DNA of 64,000 nt, taken from [Clostridium] citroniae WAL-17108 (GTDB taxonomy: Bacteria > Bacillota > Clostridia > Lachnospirales > Lachnospiraceae). Shown in pieces: positions 35,150 through 43,876 of this stretch. The position numbers and the translations under genes are program-made. Under the pieces are notes generated by a model. It did not search any database and was not told the origin of the DNA. It saw nothing but the letters and a program-made list of their open reading frames with translations. The stretch's first letter is position 1. Each line of letters opens with the position of its first letter. The stretch is from the NCBI RefSeq assembly GCF_000233455.1, contig NZ_JH376422.1:351597-415596 (forward strand). The letters are read 5' to 3'.

Positions 35150-35884
35150 TTATATCTGTTTTCTCTGGGCATCCACGGCAAACTGTTTGGCGGAAACCCC
35201 CGTATACTCCTTGAACACCTTTGAAAAATATTTCTGGTCCGGATATCCCACGCTGCACGCCACCTCGTATATTTTCATATCCGTGTTAAGGATCAGGTCC
35301 TTTGCCTTTTCTATCCTGATCTTTTTCAGGTAATTGGAAAATGTCATCCCCGTCTCCTTTGCAAACAGGTTGCTGATATATTCCGGTGTGAGCCTGAATT
35401 TCTCCCCAAAGGTATCCAGCCCCAGCCTCATGCCGTAGTTTTCCTCCATGGTAACGATCATCTCCCGGACCACGGCCGAGTACTGCCGTACATCCTCCCT
35501 GACTTCATGCCCCCGCTCGTCTGCGGTGAGTTTTGTCAGCAGCTCCTTTACATCCGATATGGTGATGGGCTTTAAAAGGTATTCCTGTACCCCCAGCTTA
35601 ATGCCCTGGCGGGCATACTCAAACTCCGCGTATCCGCTGAGGATCACAAAGGTACAGGAAGCCCCCATCTCCTTGGCCTTCCCTATCATCTCCAGCCCGC
35701 TGATCTTGGGCATACGGATATCCGTGATAACAATATCCGGCTCCATATCCCGTATCATCTTTAAGCCCTCATATCCGTTTTCCGCTTCCCCGATCACCCT
35801 GCATCCCATATCCACTTTATTGATCAGTCTTCCAAGTCCCTGCCTGATACGGAACTCGTCCTCCACAATTACAATATTCTTCAT
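35150..35884 (-). CDS. AraC-type response regulator
   Basis: A 244-residue response regulator. The receiver domain (residues 1-120) has the acidic pocket VEDE, phosphorylation site Asp55 in ITDIRMPK and the conserved Lys in LLKPI. The C-terminal AraC helix-turn-helix pair ends in VACSVGYPDQKYFSKVFKEY. The start MKNIVIVEDE at 35884 has AGAGGGGATTG in front. It pairs with the YesM-type kinase upstream and most likely activates the sugar operon downstream. Confidence 0.9.
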   Translation of the reverse strand: MKNIVIVEDEFRIRQGLGRLINKVDMGCRVIGEAENGYEGLKMIRDMEPDIVITDIRMPKISGLEMIGKAKEMGASCTFVILSGYAEFEYARQGIKLGVQEYLLKPITISDVKELLTKLTADERGHEVREDVRQYSAVVREMIVTMEENYGMRLGLDTFGEKFRLTPEYISNLFAKETGMTFSNYLKKIRIEKAKDLILNTDMKIYEVACSVGYPDQKYFSKVFKEYTGVSAKQFAVDAQRKQI

Positions 35885-35977
35885 TGGCAATCCCCTCTTA
35901 CTGCATTCCATCTATACATTCCGCCCGTACCTTCCGCCACACATGCCACTCACGCATGCCGCCACACATTCCACTGA

Positions 35978-37777
35978 TCAGCAGACCTGCTGCCGTTCCG
36001 GTATCACCAGCACAAACTCCGTGCCCTCTCCCCAGGTGCTGTTCACCGTGATCTCAGCCTCCTCCTGATAGTACAGCCTGAGCCGGTGGATGACATTGCT
36101 GATCCCAATGCTTTTGCTGTTAAGAGGCCCATTTTCACTGATCTCCTTCCGGATCTCAGCCAGAACCTCCCCCTTCATACCGCTGCCGTTATCCCGTATG
36201 CGGATTTCCAGCTTTCCGTCCTGGCGCTTAAAGGCTTTTACATAGATCATGCCACCTTCCTTCACCTCCTCAAAAGCGTGAAGAATGGTATTCTCAATAA
36301 TGGGCTGCAGCAGCATCTTATAGATGGGAAATGCCATGGCTTCCTCTGTTATGTCGTATTCACAGTCAAACGAGTACTGGAACCTGTCCCGCTGGAGGAA
36401 AATATACTTTTTCAGCCAGCTGATCTCAGCCTCCAGCACCACCTCCATGTCAATATTGGAAATGCTGTAGCGCAGCAGGCTTCCCAGCACTCCCAGCATG
36501 TTGCTTATCTCCTCCTCATCATGCTCAATGGCCCTCCAGTTAATGGAATCCAGGGTGTTAAACAGGAAATGGGGATTGATCTGGGCCTCCAGGGCCTTGA
36601 TCTCAGCGTGCTTCTGGCTGATAGCCGCCGCCTTGATCTCCTCATTTTTCTGTTTCAGTTTTTCCACAAGGGAATTGACCCTGGCGGTCATGGTGTTGAA
36701 CTGCCTTACGATCACATACAGCTCGTTCTTTTCATCCATCTCCACATTGATCTGCTTGGCATCCGTACCCTCGTAATTGTGGATGCCCTGGGCGATCTTC
36801 TGGATGGTCTGGATATATTTTCTGGAAATAAGAAACACAGTGGAAAAGTAAATGCAGGTAATGGTAAGCACCAAAACCACCACTGCCCTTACCATGTCAT
36901 AGATATCCTTCCTGTACAAATCCGTGTCCACAATATTCATAATGGTCCATTCCGTACCCTCAATGGAATGACGCATTTCGGAGATCCGTTTGGTCTTGCC
37001 AAACTCCTCCTTTACATATTCCTTATAATTCAGGTTGATAAAATCAGGATCCGTGCCTGCCAGGATCCTGTCCTCCCGGTCCAGGATAATGGTGGCAACC
37101 CCGCTCTCCTTGCGCTTGTCCTCATTTCCCTCAAAAAGCAGCACGTCATTCTCCAGGGCCATCACCAGCACACCGCTCTGCTCCTTGGTGCGCAGGTTTT
37201 TTACCGGAAAGCCCATGAGCACCACATAATCCCCTTTGATCCCGCCCTCCCGCAGATTCACTGTGGCGATAAAGGTCAGCTTCTGTTGTTTTTCCACCTC
37301 GTCATGGATAACCTCCCGCTTCCGGTCATCGATCCAGATATTCTCATGGTTGCTGCTGTACCATTTGGAATAGGACGCATATCGTCCGCTGTCCCCCAGA
37401 AATGTAATGCTTCTGATCCTGTCATATGTATACACACTGCTCCTGAGCAGGTCTTCCATGTGGCCCACATCCATGATCAGGGTGTCCTCATTTCCCTCAT
37501 TGATCCGTTTGGACAGACTGATATATTCCTTGTTGGTCACCAGCTCATAGAGCACATTCTCATACTCATCCATCCGCTCGTGCACAACCTCCTCATGCTG
37601 CCCGGCGTTCTGGTCCAGCAGGGTATTGGCTGCTTTTAATATGTTGTTGTAATAAATCGCGCTTATGAATAAGGTGATGATAATGATGGGAAGGACTGCA
37701 ACCAGCAGATAGATGACAATAACCTTTCTCTGCAGGCTGGATTTGGTTCCCAAAAAGCGTTCTATGTATTTGTTCAT
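35978..37777 (-). CDS. YesM/LytS-type sensor histidine kinase
   Basis: A 599-residue membrane kinase. A first membrane helix (residues ~18-42) precedes an extracellular sensing domain, then a second helix near residue 290, a HAMP-like linker, the His_kinase domain with EAQINPHFLFNTLDS (phosphorylated His near residue 400) and an ATPase domain with the N box and IRDNGSGM. This is the class paired with AraC-type regulators to sense extracellular oligosaccharides. The start MNKYIERF at 37777 is chosen by the membrane topology and a GGGAACGGGA site. Confidence 0.88.
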   Translation of the reverse strand: MNKYIERFLGTKSSLQRKVIVIYLLVAVLPIIIITLFISAIYYNNILKAANTLLDQNAGQHEEVVHERMDEYENVLYELVTNKEYISLSKRINEGNEDTLIMDVGHMEDLLRSSVYTYDRIRSITFLGDSGRYASYSKWYSSNHENIWIDDRKREVIHDEVEKQQKLTFIATVNLREGGIKGDYVVLMGFPVKNLRTKEQSGVLVMALENDVLLFEGNEDKRKESGVATIILDREDRILAGTDPDFINLNYKEYVKEEFGKTKRISEMRHSIEGTEWTIMNIVDTDLYRKDIYDMVRAVVVLVLTITCIYFSTVFLISRKYIQTIQKIAQGIHNYEGTDAKQINVEMDEKNELYVIVRQFNTMTARVNSLVEKLKQKNEEIKAAAISQKHAEIKALEAQINPHFLFNTLDSINWRAIEHDEEEISNMLGVLGSLLRYSISNIDMEVVLEAEISWLKKYIFLQRDRFQYSFDCEYDITEEAMAFPIYKMLLQPIIENTILHAFEEVKEGGMIYVKAFKRQDGKLEIRIRDNGSGMKGEVLAEIRKEISENGPLNSKSIGISNVIHRLRLYYQEEAEITVNSTWGEGTEFVLVIPERQQVC

Positions 37778-37820
37778 ATATCCCGTTCCCCGATTTTCAT
37801 TTTCATTCCGTACTAAGACC

Positions 37821-37849
37821 ATTATAGTTTAAGCTTCCGGGGGGAGCAA
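37821..37849 (-). promoter_or_regulatory. Promoter of the two-component system
   Basis: Minus-strand TTGCTC (37844-37849), 17-base spacer, TATAAT (37821-37826), 44 bases before the kinase start. Confidence 0.72.
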
Positions 37850-37877
37850 GGGATTTTCTCCAATGTGCCCCGGAATG

Positions 37878-37926
37878 GGAAAAGGCGCTCCCAGCCATCT
37901 CTTACAGATAGCCGGAACCGCCTTTG
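37878..37926 (-). terminator. Terminator of the first sigma-54 activator gene
   Basis: Minus-strand stem AAAGGCG/CGCCTTT extended through TTCCGGC/GCTGGGA, ending in TTTTCCC. It separates the catabolic island from the two-component system. Confidence 0.72.
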
Positions 37927-37942
37927 CCATACAGACTGTTTG

Positions 37943-39844
37943 TTATGTGGTGTCCTTCTTTTCTTTAGCCATTCGCTCCATGCGCCAAAGGGTGGTCCTG
38001 CTGACCCCCAGTTCCTTGGCAATATCCTGCTTCTTCTTCCTGGGTTTGAGGGAAGAGTAGATATCCTCCGGTCCATCCCGCTGTCCCCTGGGTGTTTTTA
38101 CAACAGGGTCGGGGGACGGCTCACCGGAGCGGAAGATCTTAAGCATCTGTATCTCCTTTGACCCGATCTCCTGGGCATCACTGAGCACCACCAGGCGCTC
38201 GCAGATGTTGCGCAGCTCACGCACATTTCCCGGCCAGTGATAATCCATAAGGCACTGGACCGCCTCCGGGGACAGCTTCGGAATGGACTTTCCCATCTCA
38301 CAGGCAAACCGGGTGAGATAAAAATCCACCATCTCCTGGATATCCCCGCTGCGCTCCCGCAGGGGAGGAATGGTGATATCCAGCAAATTCAGACGGTAGT
38401 ACAGATCCGACCGGAACTGTCCCTCCTGTATCTTTTCTTCTATATTGATATTCGTGGCTGAGATCACCCTCACGTCCACGGGCTGAAGACGGCTGCTGCC
38501 GATGCGGCGTATCTCCTTTTCCTGGAGGACGCGCAGGAGCTTGGCCTGGAGCGCGGTGGGGATCTCACCTATCTCGTCCAGGAAAATGGTCCCTTTGTGA
38601 GCCAGTTCAAACAGGCCCGCCTTGCCGTTTTTGGAAGCACCGGAAAATGCTCCCGGCTCATATCCAAACAGTTCACTTTCCAGCAGGTTCTCCGGCAGTG
38701 CCGCACAGTTTAGGGCCACAAACGGTTCTGCGCTCCGCCTGCTCTCCCTGTGGATGCTGTGGGCAAACAGCTCCTTGCCGGTTCCCGTCTCCCCCACAAT
38801 AAGGACATTGGAGTCCACCCGGCTGTACCGCTTTGCCATCTGGATATTCTCACGGATGGAGTGGCTGGAACCGATGATGTCGTCAAAGGAATACTTTGCA
38901 GTAAGTCCCTGTTTCGCAAGGCTGTGGCGTATCTTGCTCTCCGCCTCCAGGATCTGTTCCGCGTAGCGCACAATGATAATGGCGCCTTTGCCCATCTTAT
39001 CCACAACAACAGGCTTATACTCCGTATACAGTTTCCGGTCCTCCCACTGGATGATCTCCTCCTTTTCCCTTCCGTTCTCCACCACGTCCTGCCATGTGAA
39101 CCCCGGACAGACCTCCTCCACAGGGCGTCCCATAAAGTCCGATCTGGTTGACAGATGAAAGGTCCGGTACGCCTGGTTGTTCAGGGCCTGGATCTGCCCC
39201 GCCCCATTGACAGCCACCAGGGCATCGGAACTGGTGTTAAGGATGGCGCTTGTCATATTAAACCTGGCCCGCTCCAAATTGATGGTCCTGGCAGCGTCCA
39301 TTGCCTGCTTTAACGCCTGCTCAATGGCAATGTCCTTGGTATGGATATGGACCCTTCTTAAATTCTCCTTGTCGCAGAGCCCGCACATGGTGCCCGCGCC
39401 CACAAATACGTCCGCCCCGCTCTCCCTTGCCAGATGTATGGCTTCAAGGGTGGATGCCTCATCCTGGATGGCATAGTATTTGATCTCCGCCTGGCACAGG
39501 CGTTCCAGCTCCGCCACTGCCCCGTTGTCCATGTACCGGACGCATAGGGCGATCTTCTTAGGTGCAAACTCCTGTCTGGCCTTGATCAGCGCCTCCAGGA
39601 TATCGAAACTGGACAGCTGGATCTCCACCACATGCTTTTTGGGGAACAGTGAGATCAGCCTGTCATAGGTCATGCCCCTGGCCACCAGGATCTCGGCATC
39701 TCCGTGGCCTGACAGGGATTCGGGGGTGCCGAACACGTGAAGCAGCTCGATCTTTACATCATCCTGGATCGGGACCTTTCTCACAGCTGCCTCAAATCTG
39801 TCCTTCATATTCAAATACGGTATGAACATGCGTATTGTAACCAT
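37943..39844 (-). CDS. Sigma-54-dependent activator with PrpR sensor domain (I)
   Basis: A 633-residue enhancer-binding protein. Residues ~1-190 resemble the PrpR N-terminal sensor domain (ILVARGMTYDRLISLFPK). A PAS-like domain follows (about 200-310), then the AAA+ domain with Walker A GETGTGKE near residue 351 and LDEIGEIP, and a C-terminal Fis-type helix-turn-helix (QDIAKELGVSRTTLWRMERM). The sigma-54 contact loop reads GAFSGA instead of GAFTGA, a conservative Ser for Thr change. The start MVTIRMFIPY at 39844 has GGGAGGAAGGG upstream. It is a likely activator of the sigma-54 promoters in this island. Confidence 0.88.
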   Translation of the reverse strand: MVTIRMFIPYLNMKDRFEAAVRKVPIQDDVKIELLHVFGTPESLSGHGDAEILVARGMTYDRLISLFPKKHVVEIQLSSFDILEALIKARQEFAPKKIALCVRYMDNGAVAELERLCQAEIKYYAIQDEASTLEAIHLARESGADVFVGAGTMCGLCDKENLRRVHIHTKDIAIEQALKQAMDAARTINLERARFNMTSAILNTSSDALVAVNGAGQIQALNNQAYRTFHLSTRSDFMGRPVEEVCPGFTWQDVVENGREKEEIIQWEDRKLYTEYKPVVVDKMGKGAIIIVRYAEQILEAESKIRHSLAKQGLTAKYSFDDIIGSSHSIRENIQMAKRYSRVDSNVLIVGETGTGKELFAHSIHRESRRSAEPFVALNCAALPENLLESELFGYEPGAFSGASKNGKAGLFELAHKGTIFLDEIGEIPTALQAKLLRVLQEKEIRRIGSSRLQPVDVRVISATNINIEEKIQEGQFRSDLYYRLNLLDITIPPLRERSGDIQEMVDFYLTRFACEMGKSIPKLSPEAVQCLMDYHWPGNVRELRNICERLVVLSDAQEIGSKEIQMLKIFRSGEPSPDPVVKTPRGQRDGPEDIYSSLKPRKKKQDIAKELGVSRTTLWRMERMAKEKKDTT

Positions 39845-39909
39845 AGGTTCCCTTCCTCCCGCTTCCGGAGTCTGTCTGGACCTATCAAGGCCCTGCTCCG
39901 GATAAAAAA

Positions 39910-39962
39910 TGTACCCAACTATGAAATATGCCAACGTGAACATTATATCATAATCGGGTACA
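39910..39962 (-). promoter_or_regulatory. Promoter/operator region of activator I
   Basis: Inverted repeat TGTACCC (39910-39916) / GGGTACA (39956-39962) brackets a TATAAT box at 39942-39947 on the minus strand. The -35 is poor, so an activator or repressor may bind the repeat. Confidence 0.45.
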
Positions 39963-40010
39963 TCCGTGTACATTGGATTGCAGCCGGCCGCGCTCAGGCC
40001 TGGACTTCCC

Positions 40011-40973
40011 CTACCGGTTGACCACGTTCTGAGGCTTTCCGTCCACAAACTGCCGCAGGTTATCCACTGCAATGTCCATCAGCCTCTGCCTGGATTCCCT
40101 GGGAGCCCATGCAATATGAGGGGTAATGATCATATTTTTCGCGCCCAGAAGGGGATTGTCCTCCCTGATAGGCTCTGTGGAAACCACATCCACGGCCGCA
40201 CCGCTGACTTTTCCACTGTTTAGCCCCTCTTTCAGGTCCTCCTCCACAATCAGGGGGCCTCTGGAAGTATTGATGATCTTAACCCCGTCCTTCATCTTTG
40301 CAATGGTGTCCTTGTTGATGATTCCTTCCGTGGAAGGGAACAGGGGGCAGTGAAGGCTGATCACATCAGCCTCTGCCAGCAGCTGGTCTAAGGATACGTA
40401 CCTGCAGTGTTCTGTTTCCAGATCTTTGTTGGGATATTCGTCAAAGGCAAGGACATTCATGCCCAGGGCCTGGGCGATCTGTGCCGTCCTCCGGCCGATC
40501 CTTCCGAATCCGATGACGCCGAAGTTTTTGCCGGCCAGCTCCATGAGCGGATGTTTCCAGAAGCACCAGTCCTGATTGTGGGTCCACTCCCCTGCCTTTA
40601 CGCAGTCGGAATGCTCCCCGATATGGTGGCACAGTTCCAGAAGAAGGGCGATCGCGTACTGGGCCACCGCATCCGTTCCATAGGTGGGAATATTGGAGAC
40701 CACCACCCCGTTTGCCTTGGCTGCCGCTGTGTCGATCACATTGTACCCCGTGGCCAGGACACCGATAAATTTAAGGCTGGGGCACTTTGCAATGGTCTCT
40801 GCAGAAATTGGTGTCTTGTTGGTGTACACCGCCTCTGCGTCCCCGATCCGCTCCAGGATCTTATCCGCGGGAGTCCTGTCATACACGGTCAGGGAGCCGA
40901 TGGCTTCCAGTCCCTCCCAGCTTAAGTCTCCCGGATTCTCCGTATATCCGTCTAAAACAACAATTTTCATCAT
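40011..40973 (-). CDS. D-2-hydroxyacid dehydrogenase (hydroxypyruvate reductase-like)
   Basis: A 320-residue NAD(P)-dependent dehydrogenase. The Rossmann motif is GVIGFGRIGRRTA; the catalytic set is Arg (INTSRGPLI), Glu and His (HIAWAPRESR). The fold and length fit glycerate dehydrogenase/hydroxypyruvate reductase, interconverting hydroxypyruvate and D-glycerate. A glycerate kinase is encoded about 16 kb away in the same island, which supports this role. The start at 40973 follows AAGGAGGTAAGT; the next codon is also ATG. It is the last gene of the sigma-54-driven operon. Confidence 0.82.
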   Translation of the reverse strand: MMKIVVLDGYTENPGDLSWEGLEAIGSLTVYDRTPADKILERIGDAEAVYTNKTPISAETIAKCPSLKFIGVLATGYNVIDTAAAKANGVVVSNIPTYGTDAVAQYAIALLLELCHHIGEHSDCVKAGEWTHNQDWCFWKHPLMELAGKNFGVIGFGRIGRRTAQIAQALGMNVLAFDEYPNKDLETEHCRYVSLDQLLAEADVISLHCPLFPSTEGIINKDTIAKMKDGVKIINTSRGPLIVEEDLKEGLNSGKVSGAAVDVVSTEPIREDNPLLGAKNMIITPHIAWAPRESRQRLMDIAVDNLRQFVDGKPQNVVNR

Positions 40974-41025
40974 ACTTACCTCCTTATCATGTTTCGTGTG
41001 CTCTTTCAGATTCCAACAGCACTCT

Positions 41026-41934
41026 TTATGCTTCATCCTCTACCAATGCCCATGCCCGGTTGATGACCCGCTTTGTATTGGCCAGGATGATATCCCCGTC
41101 CTCGCCTGCCCATGGCTTTACTTCCAGTGACAACACGTATGGCTCCTCCTTGTTAAAAAAGCCTTCCTCCCTTAACACGGTAAAAAAGTCAACCAGCTGC
41201 ATTGTGTCATTGGCGCTCTCCGGGAAGCCGAACCGGGGATGCTGGTCCCCGTATGCCTCGCAGCCTTCCTTTACCACTGCGTTGCCGATATGCAGGTGGG
41301 TGATATAGGGGCGCAGGGTCTGGATCACAAACCGGGATGTCTCATAGGTGGTGGGGAAATGGGACAGGTCCACCAGCAGGCCGAAGTTATTGTGGGTCAT
41401 GCGCATGTCGGCGGCAAACCTGGCAGCATAGGGCGCAGGTCCGATGAGGGCCGCTTTATCCATATCAAAATCAAATACCTCCAGCTCCACCATCATTTTC
41501 TTGGATGCGGCATAGCTGCACACAGCCCTGGTTGTTTTAAGAAGCTGGGCATATGCCTGGTCCTTTGTCTCAGGTTCCCATTTGCCTGCCAGGAAAGCAA
41601 TTCCCTTTGCGCCCATATACTCGGCCTCATCAATGGAATCAATGAGCACTGCCTCAGCCTTTTTCCTGCCCTCCTCATCCAGGTCATTGGGGTTCAGCTT
41701 GGGCCCCAGCAGACGCGGCTGGGCTCCGTAACACACCTTCATGTGTCCCTGGGCCAGCATGTCCCTCACGCGGTCCTTTGTATCCTGGTCCTCAATATGG
41801 GTGATTTCCAGGACGCTGAAATACTCATCGCAGCAAATGGTCTTAACCGATTCCAGGATGGGATAATCCACCGGCGGATGGGTCATCCACTGGATGGTTC
41901 CCACCTGAAAATATTTCTGAATTGGATCCTTCAT
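41026..41934 (-). CDS. Xylose-isomerase-like TIM-barrel protein (A)
   Basis: A 302-residue sugar phosphate isomerase/epimerase-type TIM barrel. Probable metal ligands are the Glu in LEVFDFD, the Asp/His of LLVDLSHFP, the His of LHIGN and the Glu of SLEVKPW. It is a close paralog of the next gene (B): shared segments include LNPNDLDEEGR, DKAALIGPA and HPRFGFP. Substrate unknown; a sugar acid or keto-acid is implied by the operon. A hairpin at 41961-42005 lies before its ribosome site. Confidence 0.75.
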   Translation of the reverse strand: MKDPIQKYFQVGTIQWMTHPPVDYPILESVKTICCDEYFSVLEITHIEDQDTKDRVRDMLAQGHMKVCYGAQPRLLGPKLNPNDLDEEGRKKAEAVLIDSIDEAEYMGAKGIAFLAGKWEPETKDQAYAQLLKTTRAVCSYAASKKMMVELEVFDFDMDKAALIGPAPYAARFAADMRMTHNNFGLLVDLSHFPTTYETSRFVIQTLRPYITHLHIGNAVVKEGCEAYGDQHPRFGFPESANDTMQLVDFFTVLREEGFFNKEEPYVLSLEVKPWAGEDGDIILANTKRVINRAWALVEDEA

Positions 41935-41960
41935 AAATGATAAGCCTCCTTTTTGTTTAT

Positions 41961-42005
41961 GCGTACTCCTGTAATCCCCTGGTTCTCAGAATTGCGGGAG
42001 TACAC
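41961..42005 (-). repeat. GTAC-armed hairpin upstream of isomerase A
   Basis: Arms GTGTACTCC/GGAGTACGC (one wobble pair) with a 27-base interior. Arms and position before the AAGGAGG site resemble the elements before proC and the phosphorylase gene. Confidence 0.6.
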
Positions 42006-42017
42006 TCATTTACATCG

Positions 42018-42929
42018 TTATACCAGCTCCCAGGCCAGGTTCAGGGTACGCTTTGCATTGGCGATCACTGCTTCCGGCCACTCATCCTTCCACGGCTTTA
42101 CCTCAAAGCTGACAATGGGGCGCGTCTTTTCATTGAGAAAACCAATGGTCAGCAGCAGCCTTAAGTACCTGGCCAGTTCCGGAACATCATTTTCACTGTT
42201 TGGGAATCCAAACCTGGGATGATTGTCACCGTAAGCCTCACACTCCGGACTTTTGATCACCGTATTGCCCATATGGGCATGGATAATGTATTCCTTTACC
42301 GGGAGAATGCTCTCCTCTATGGTCTCATGGATCATGGGAATATGGCTTAAGTCCACCATCAGGCCAAAATTGTCAAATTCCTCCCTGATGGTTTTGGCAT
42401 ACCTGGCAGCCAGGTGCGCCGGTCCGATCAGCGCTTTCTTGTCTATGTCGTAATCAAACACCTCACAGCAGATGGGCATGTCTCCCTTTTCTTTGGCATA
42501 GGCGCACAGTTCACGGGTGGATCTCAACAGCTGCTCAAAGGACTGTTCCTTTGTCTCCTCCCGGTAGCGCCCTGACAGAAAGGAGAAATCCACGCAGCCC
42601 AGCTCATAGGCCTGGTCGATCCCCTCCTTCAGCACGGCCACTGCCTGCCGCCTGCCCTCCTCATCCAGGTCGTTAAGGTTTAACCCCCTTGACAGGGTGC
42701 GCCCCTGACCGCCATAAGCCGCTGCCATGCGGCTTGTGCGCATCATGTCTGCCGCAGCGGTCCTCACATCCGGGTCATTGATGGAAGTCACCTCCACTGC
42801 CTCAAAGTAGTCGTCCTGCACCACTTTGCCAAGGCATTCAAGAATGGGACCGTCCCCGTCCCCAATGCCTCTGTAGGCCACGTGGAGGATCAGGCCCACT
42901 TTCATGAACCTTCTCATGGATTGTTCCAT
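42018..42929 (-). CDS. Xylose-isomerase-like TIM-barrel protein (B)
   Basis: A 303-residue paralog of protein A with the same candidate metal ligands (CEVFDYD, LMVDLSHIP, HAHMGN, SFEVKPW). The shared LNLNDLDEEGR, DKKALIGPA and HPRFGFPNS blocks show an origin by tandem duplication followed by divergence. The start has GGAGGTAAGCC in front and lies 11 bases after the transketolase C subunit. Either sequential reactions or a heteromer are possible. Confidence 0.75.
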   Translation of the reverse strand: MEQSMRRFMKVGLILHVAYRGIGDGDGPILECLGKVVQDDYFEAVEVTSINDPDVRTAAADMMRTSRMAAAYGGQGRTLSRGLNLNDLDEEGRRQAVAVLKEGIDQAYELGCVDFSFLSGRYREETKEQSFEQLLRSTRELCAYAKEKGDMPICCEVFDYDIDKKALIGPAHLAARYAKTIREEFDNFGLMVDLSHIPMIHETIEESILPVKEYIIHAHMGNTVIKSPECEAYGDNHPRFGFPNSENDVPELARYLRLLLTIGFLNEKTRPIVSFEVKPWKDEWPEAVIANAKRTLNLAWELV

Positions 42930-42940
42930 GGCTTACCTCC

Positions 42941-43876
42941 TTATTTCCGCCTGATCACTGCCCTGCACTTGCCGGCAATGGCCTGGGGACTGTATCCGTA
43001 TTTTACAAGCAGCTCACCGTAATCCCCGGACTCCGCAAAATCCACGGCGCCGATCCGCTCCATGGGAACAGGCTTGTTCTCCACAAGCACCTCCGCCACC
43101 GCACTGCCGAGTCCGCCGTAAATACTGTGTTCCTCCACCGTGACAATGGCGCCCGTCCGTATTGCGCACTGTATCACCAGATCCCTGTCAATGGGCTTAA
43201 TGGTGTGCATATCCACCACGGTGGCAGAAATCCCCTCCTGTGCCAGGAGATCCGCTGCCTCAAGGGCCTTGTGGAGAACGGTTCCCGTGGTGATGATGGT
43301 CACATCCCCGCCTTCCCTTACCGTGATCCCCCTGCCGATCTGAAAGTCCATATCATCGGAATAATACACAGGGGCCTCCGCCCGGCTGAGTCTTAAGTAC
43401 ACCGGCCCATCGTGTTCCGCCATGGCAAATACCGCTTTCCTAGTCTCCGCCCCATCGGCCGCCGTGATCACGGTCATGTTTGGAATGGCGCGCACAAAGG
43501 CCAGGTCCGTAATGGCCTGATGGCTGGCCCCGTCATAGGAATCGGACAGGCCGCAGTAAGTGCCGCACAGCTTTACATTCAGGTTGTCGTAGGCGATCAG
43601 GCTCTGGATGGGGTCCGCGCCCCTGGTGGTCATAAAGACTGCAAAGGTGTTCACATAGGGGATCATCCCTTCCCTGGCAAAACCGGCTGCCATGGATACC
43701 ATATTCAGTTCACTGATACCCACATTAAAATACCGCTCAGGAAACGCTTTTCCAAATATCCCGCTTTTGGTGGAGGACGCCACATCCGCCTCCAGGCCCA
43801 CGATCTTTGTATTCTGTTCTCCCAGTTCCTTCAGTGCCGCACCATACGCATCACGGATCGCTATCATTTTTCCCAT
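42941..43876 (-). CDS. Transketolase-like, C-terminal subunit
   Basis: A 311-residue protein with the pyrimidine-binding and C-terminal domains of a split transketolase. The catalytic Glu region NVGISELNMVSMAAGFA and the segment GLSDSYDGASHQAITDLA are typical. The ATG at 43876 overlaps the stop of the N-terminal subunit by one base (TGATG); a GTG three bases earlier is also possible. Both subunits together would use thiamine diphosphate to move a two-carbon ketol unit. Separate genes in a catabolic operon suggest a specialised rather than a central pentose-phosphate role. Confidence 0.85.
   Translation of the reverse strand: MGKMIAIRDAYGAALKELGEQNTKIVGLEADVASSTKSGIFGKAFPERYFNVGISELNMVSMAAGFAREGMIPYVNTFAVFMTTRGADPIQSLIAYDNLNVKLCGTYCGLSDSYDGASHQAITDLAFVRAIPNMTVITAADGAETRKAVFAMAEHDGPVYLRLSRAEAPVYYSDDMDFQIGRGITVREGGDVTIITTGTVLHKALEAADLLAQEGISATVVDMHTIKPIDRDLVIQCAIRTGAIVTVEEHSIYGGLGSAVAEVLVENKPVPMERIGAVDFAESGDYGELLVKYGYSPQAIAGKCRAVIRRK

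Noticed and set aside
35934..35969. Two 25-base-spaced copies of CCGCCACACAT between the response regulator and kinase genes
   Set aside because: Only two short copies in a 94-base gap; too little to separate from chance or to call a CRISPR or operator array.
36086..37639. A 517-codon open frame on the plus strand opposite the histidine kinase
   Set aside because: It is antisense to a gene with complete kinase motifs, lacks a ribosome site and its translation is rich in His/Leu/Gln without any family pattern; such frames arise from codon bias.
39917..39936. TTGGCAT on the minus strand upstream of activator I as a sigma-54 -24 element
   Set aside because: No GC occurs 12 bases downstream (ATAGTT instead of TTGCW).
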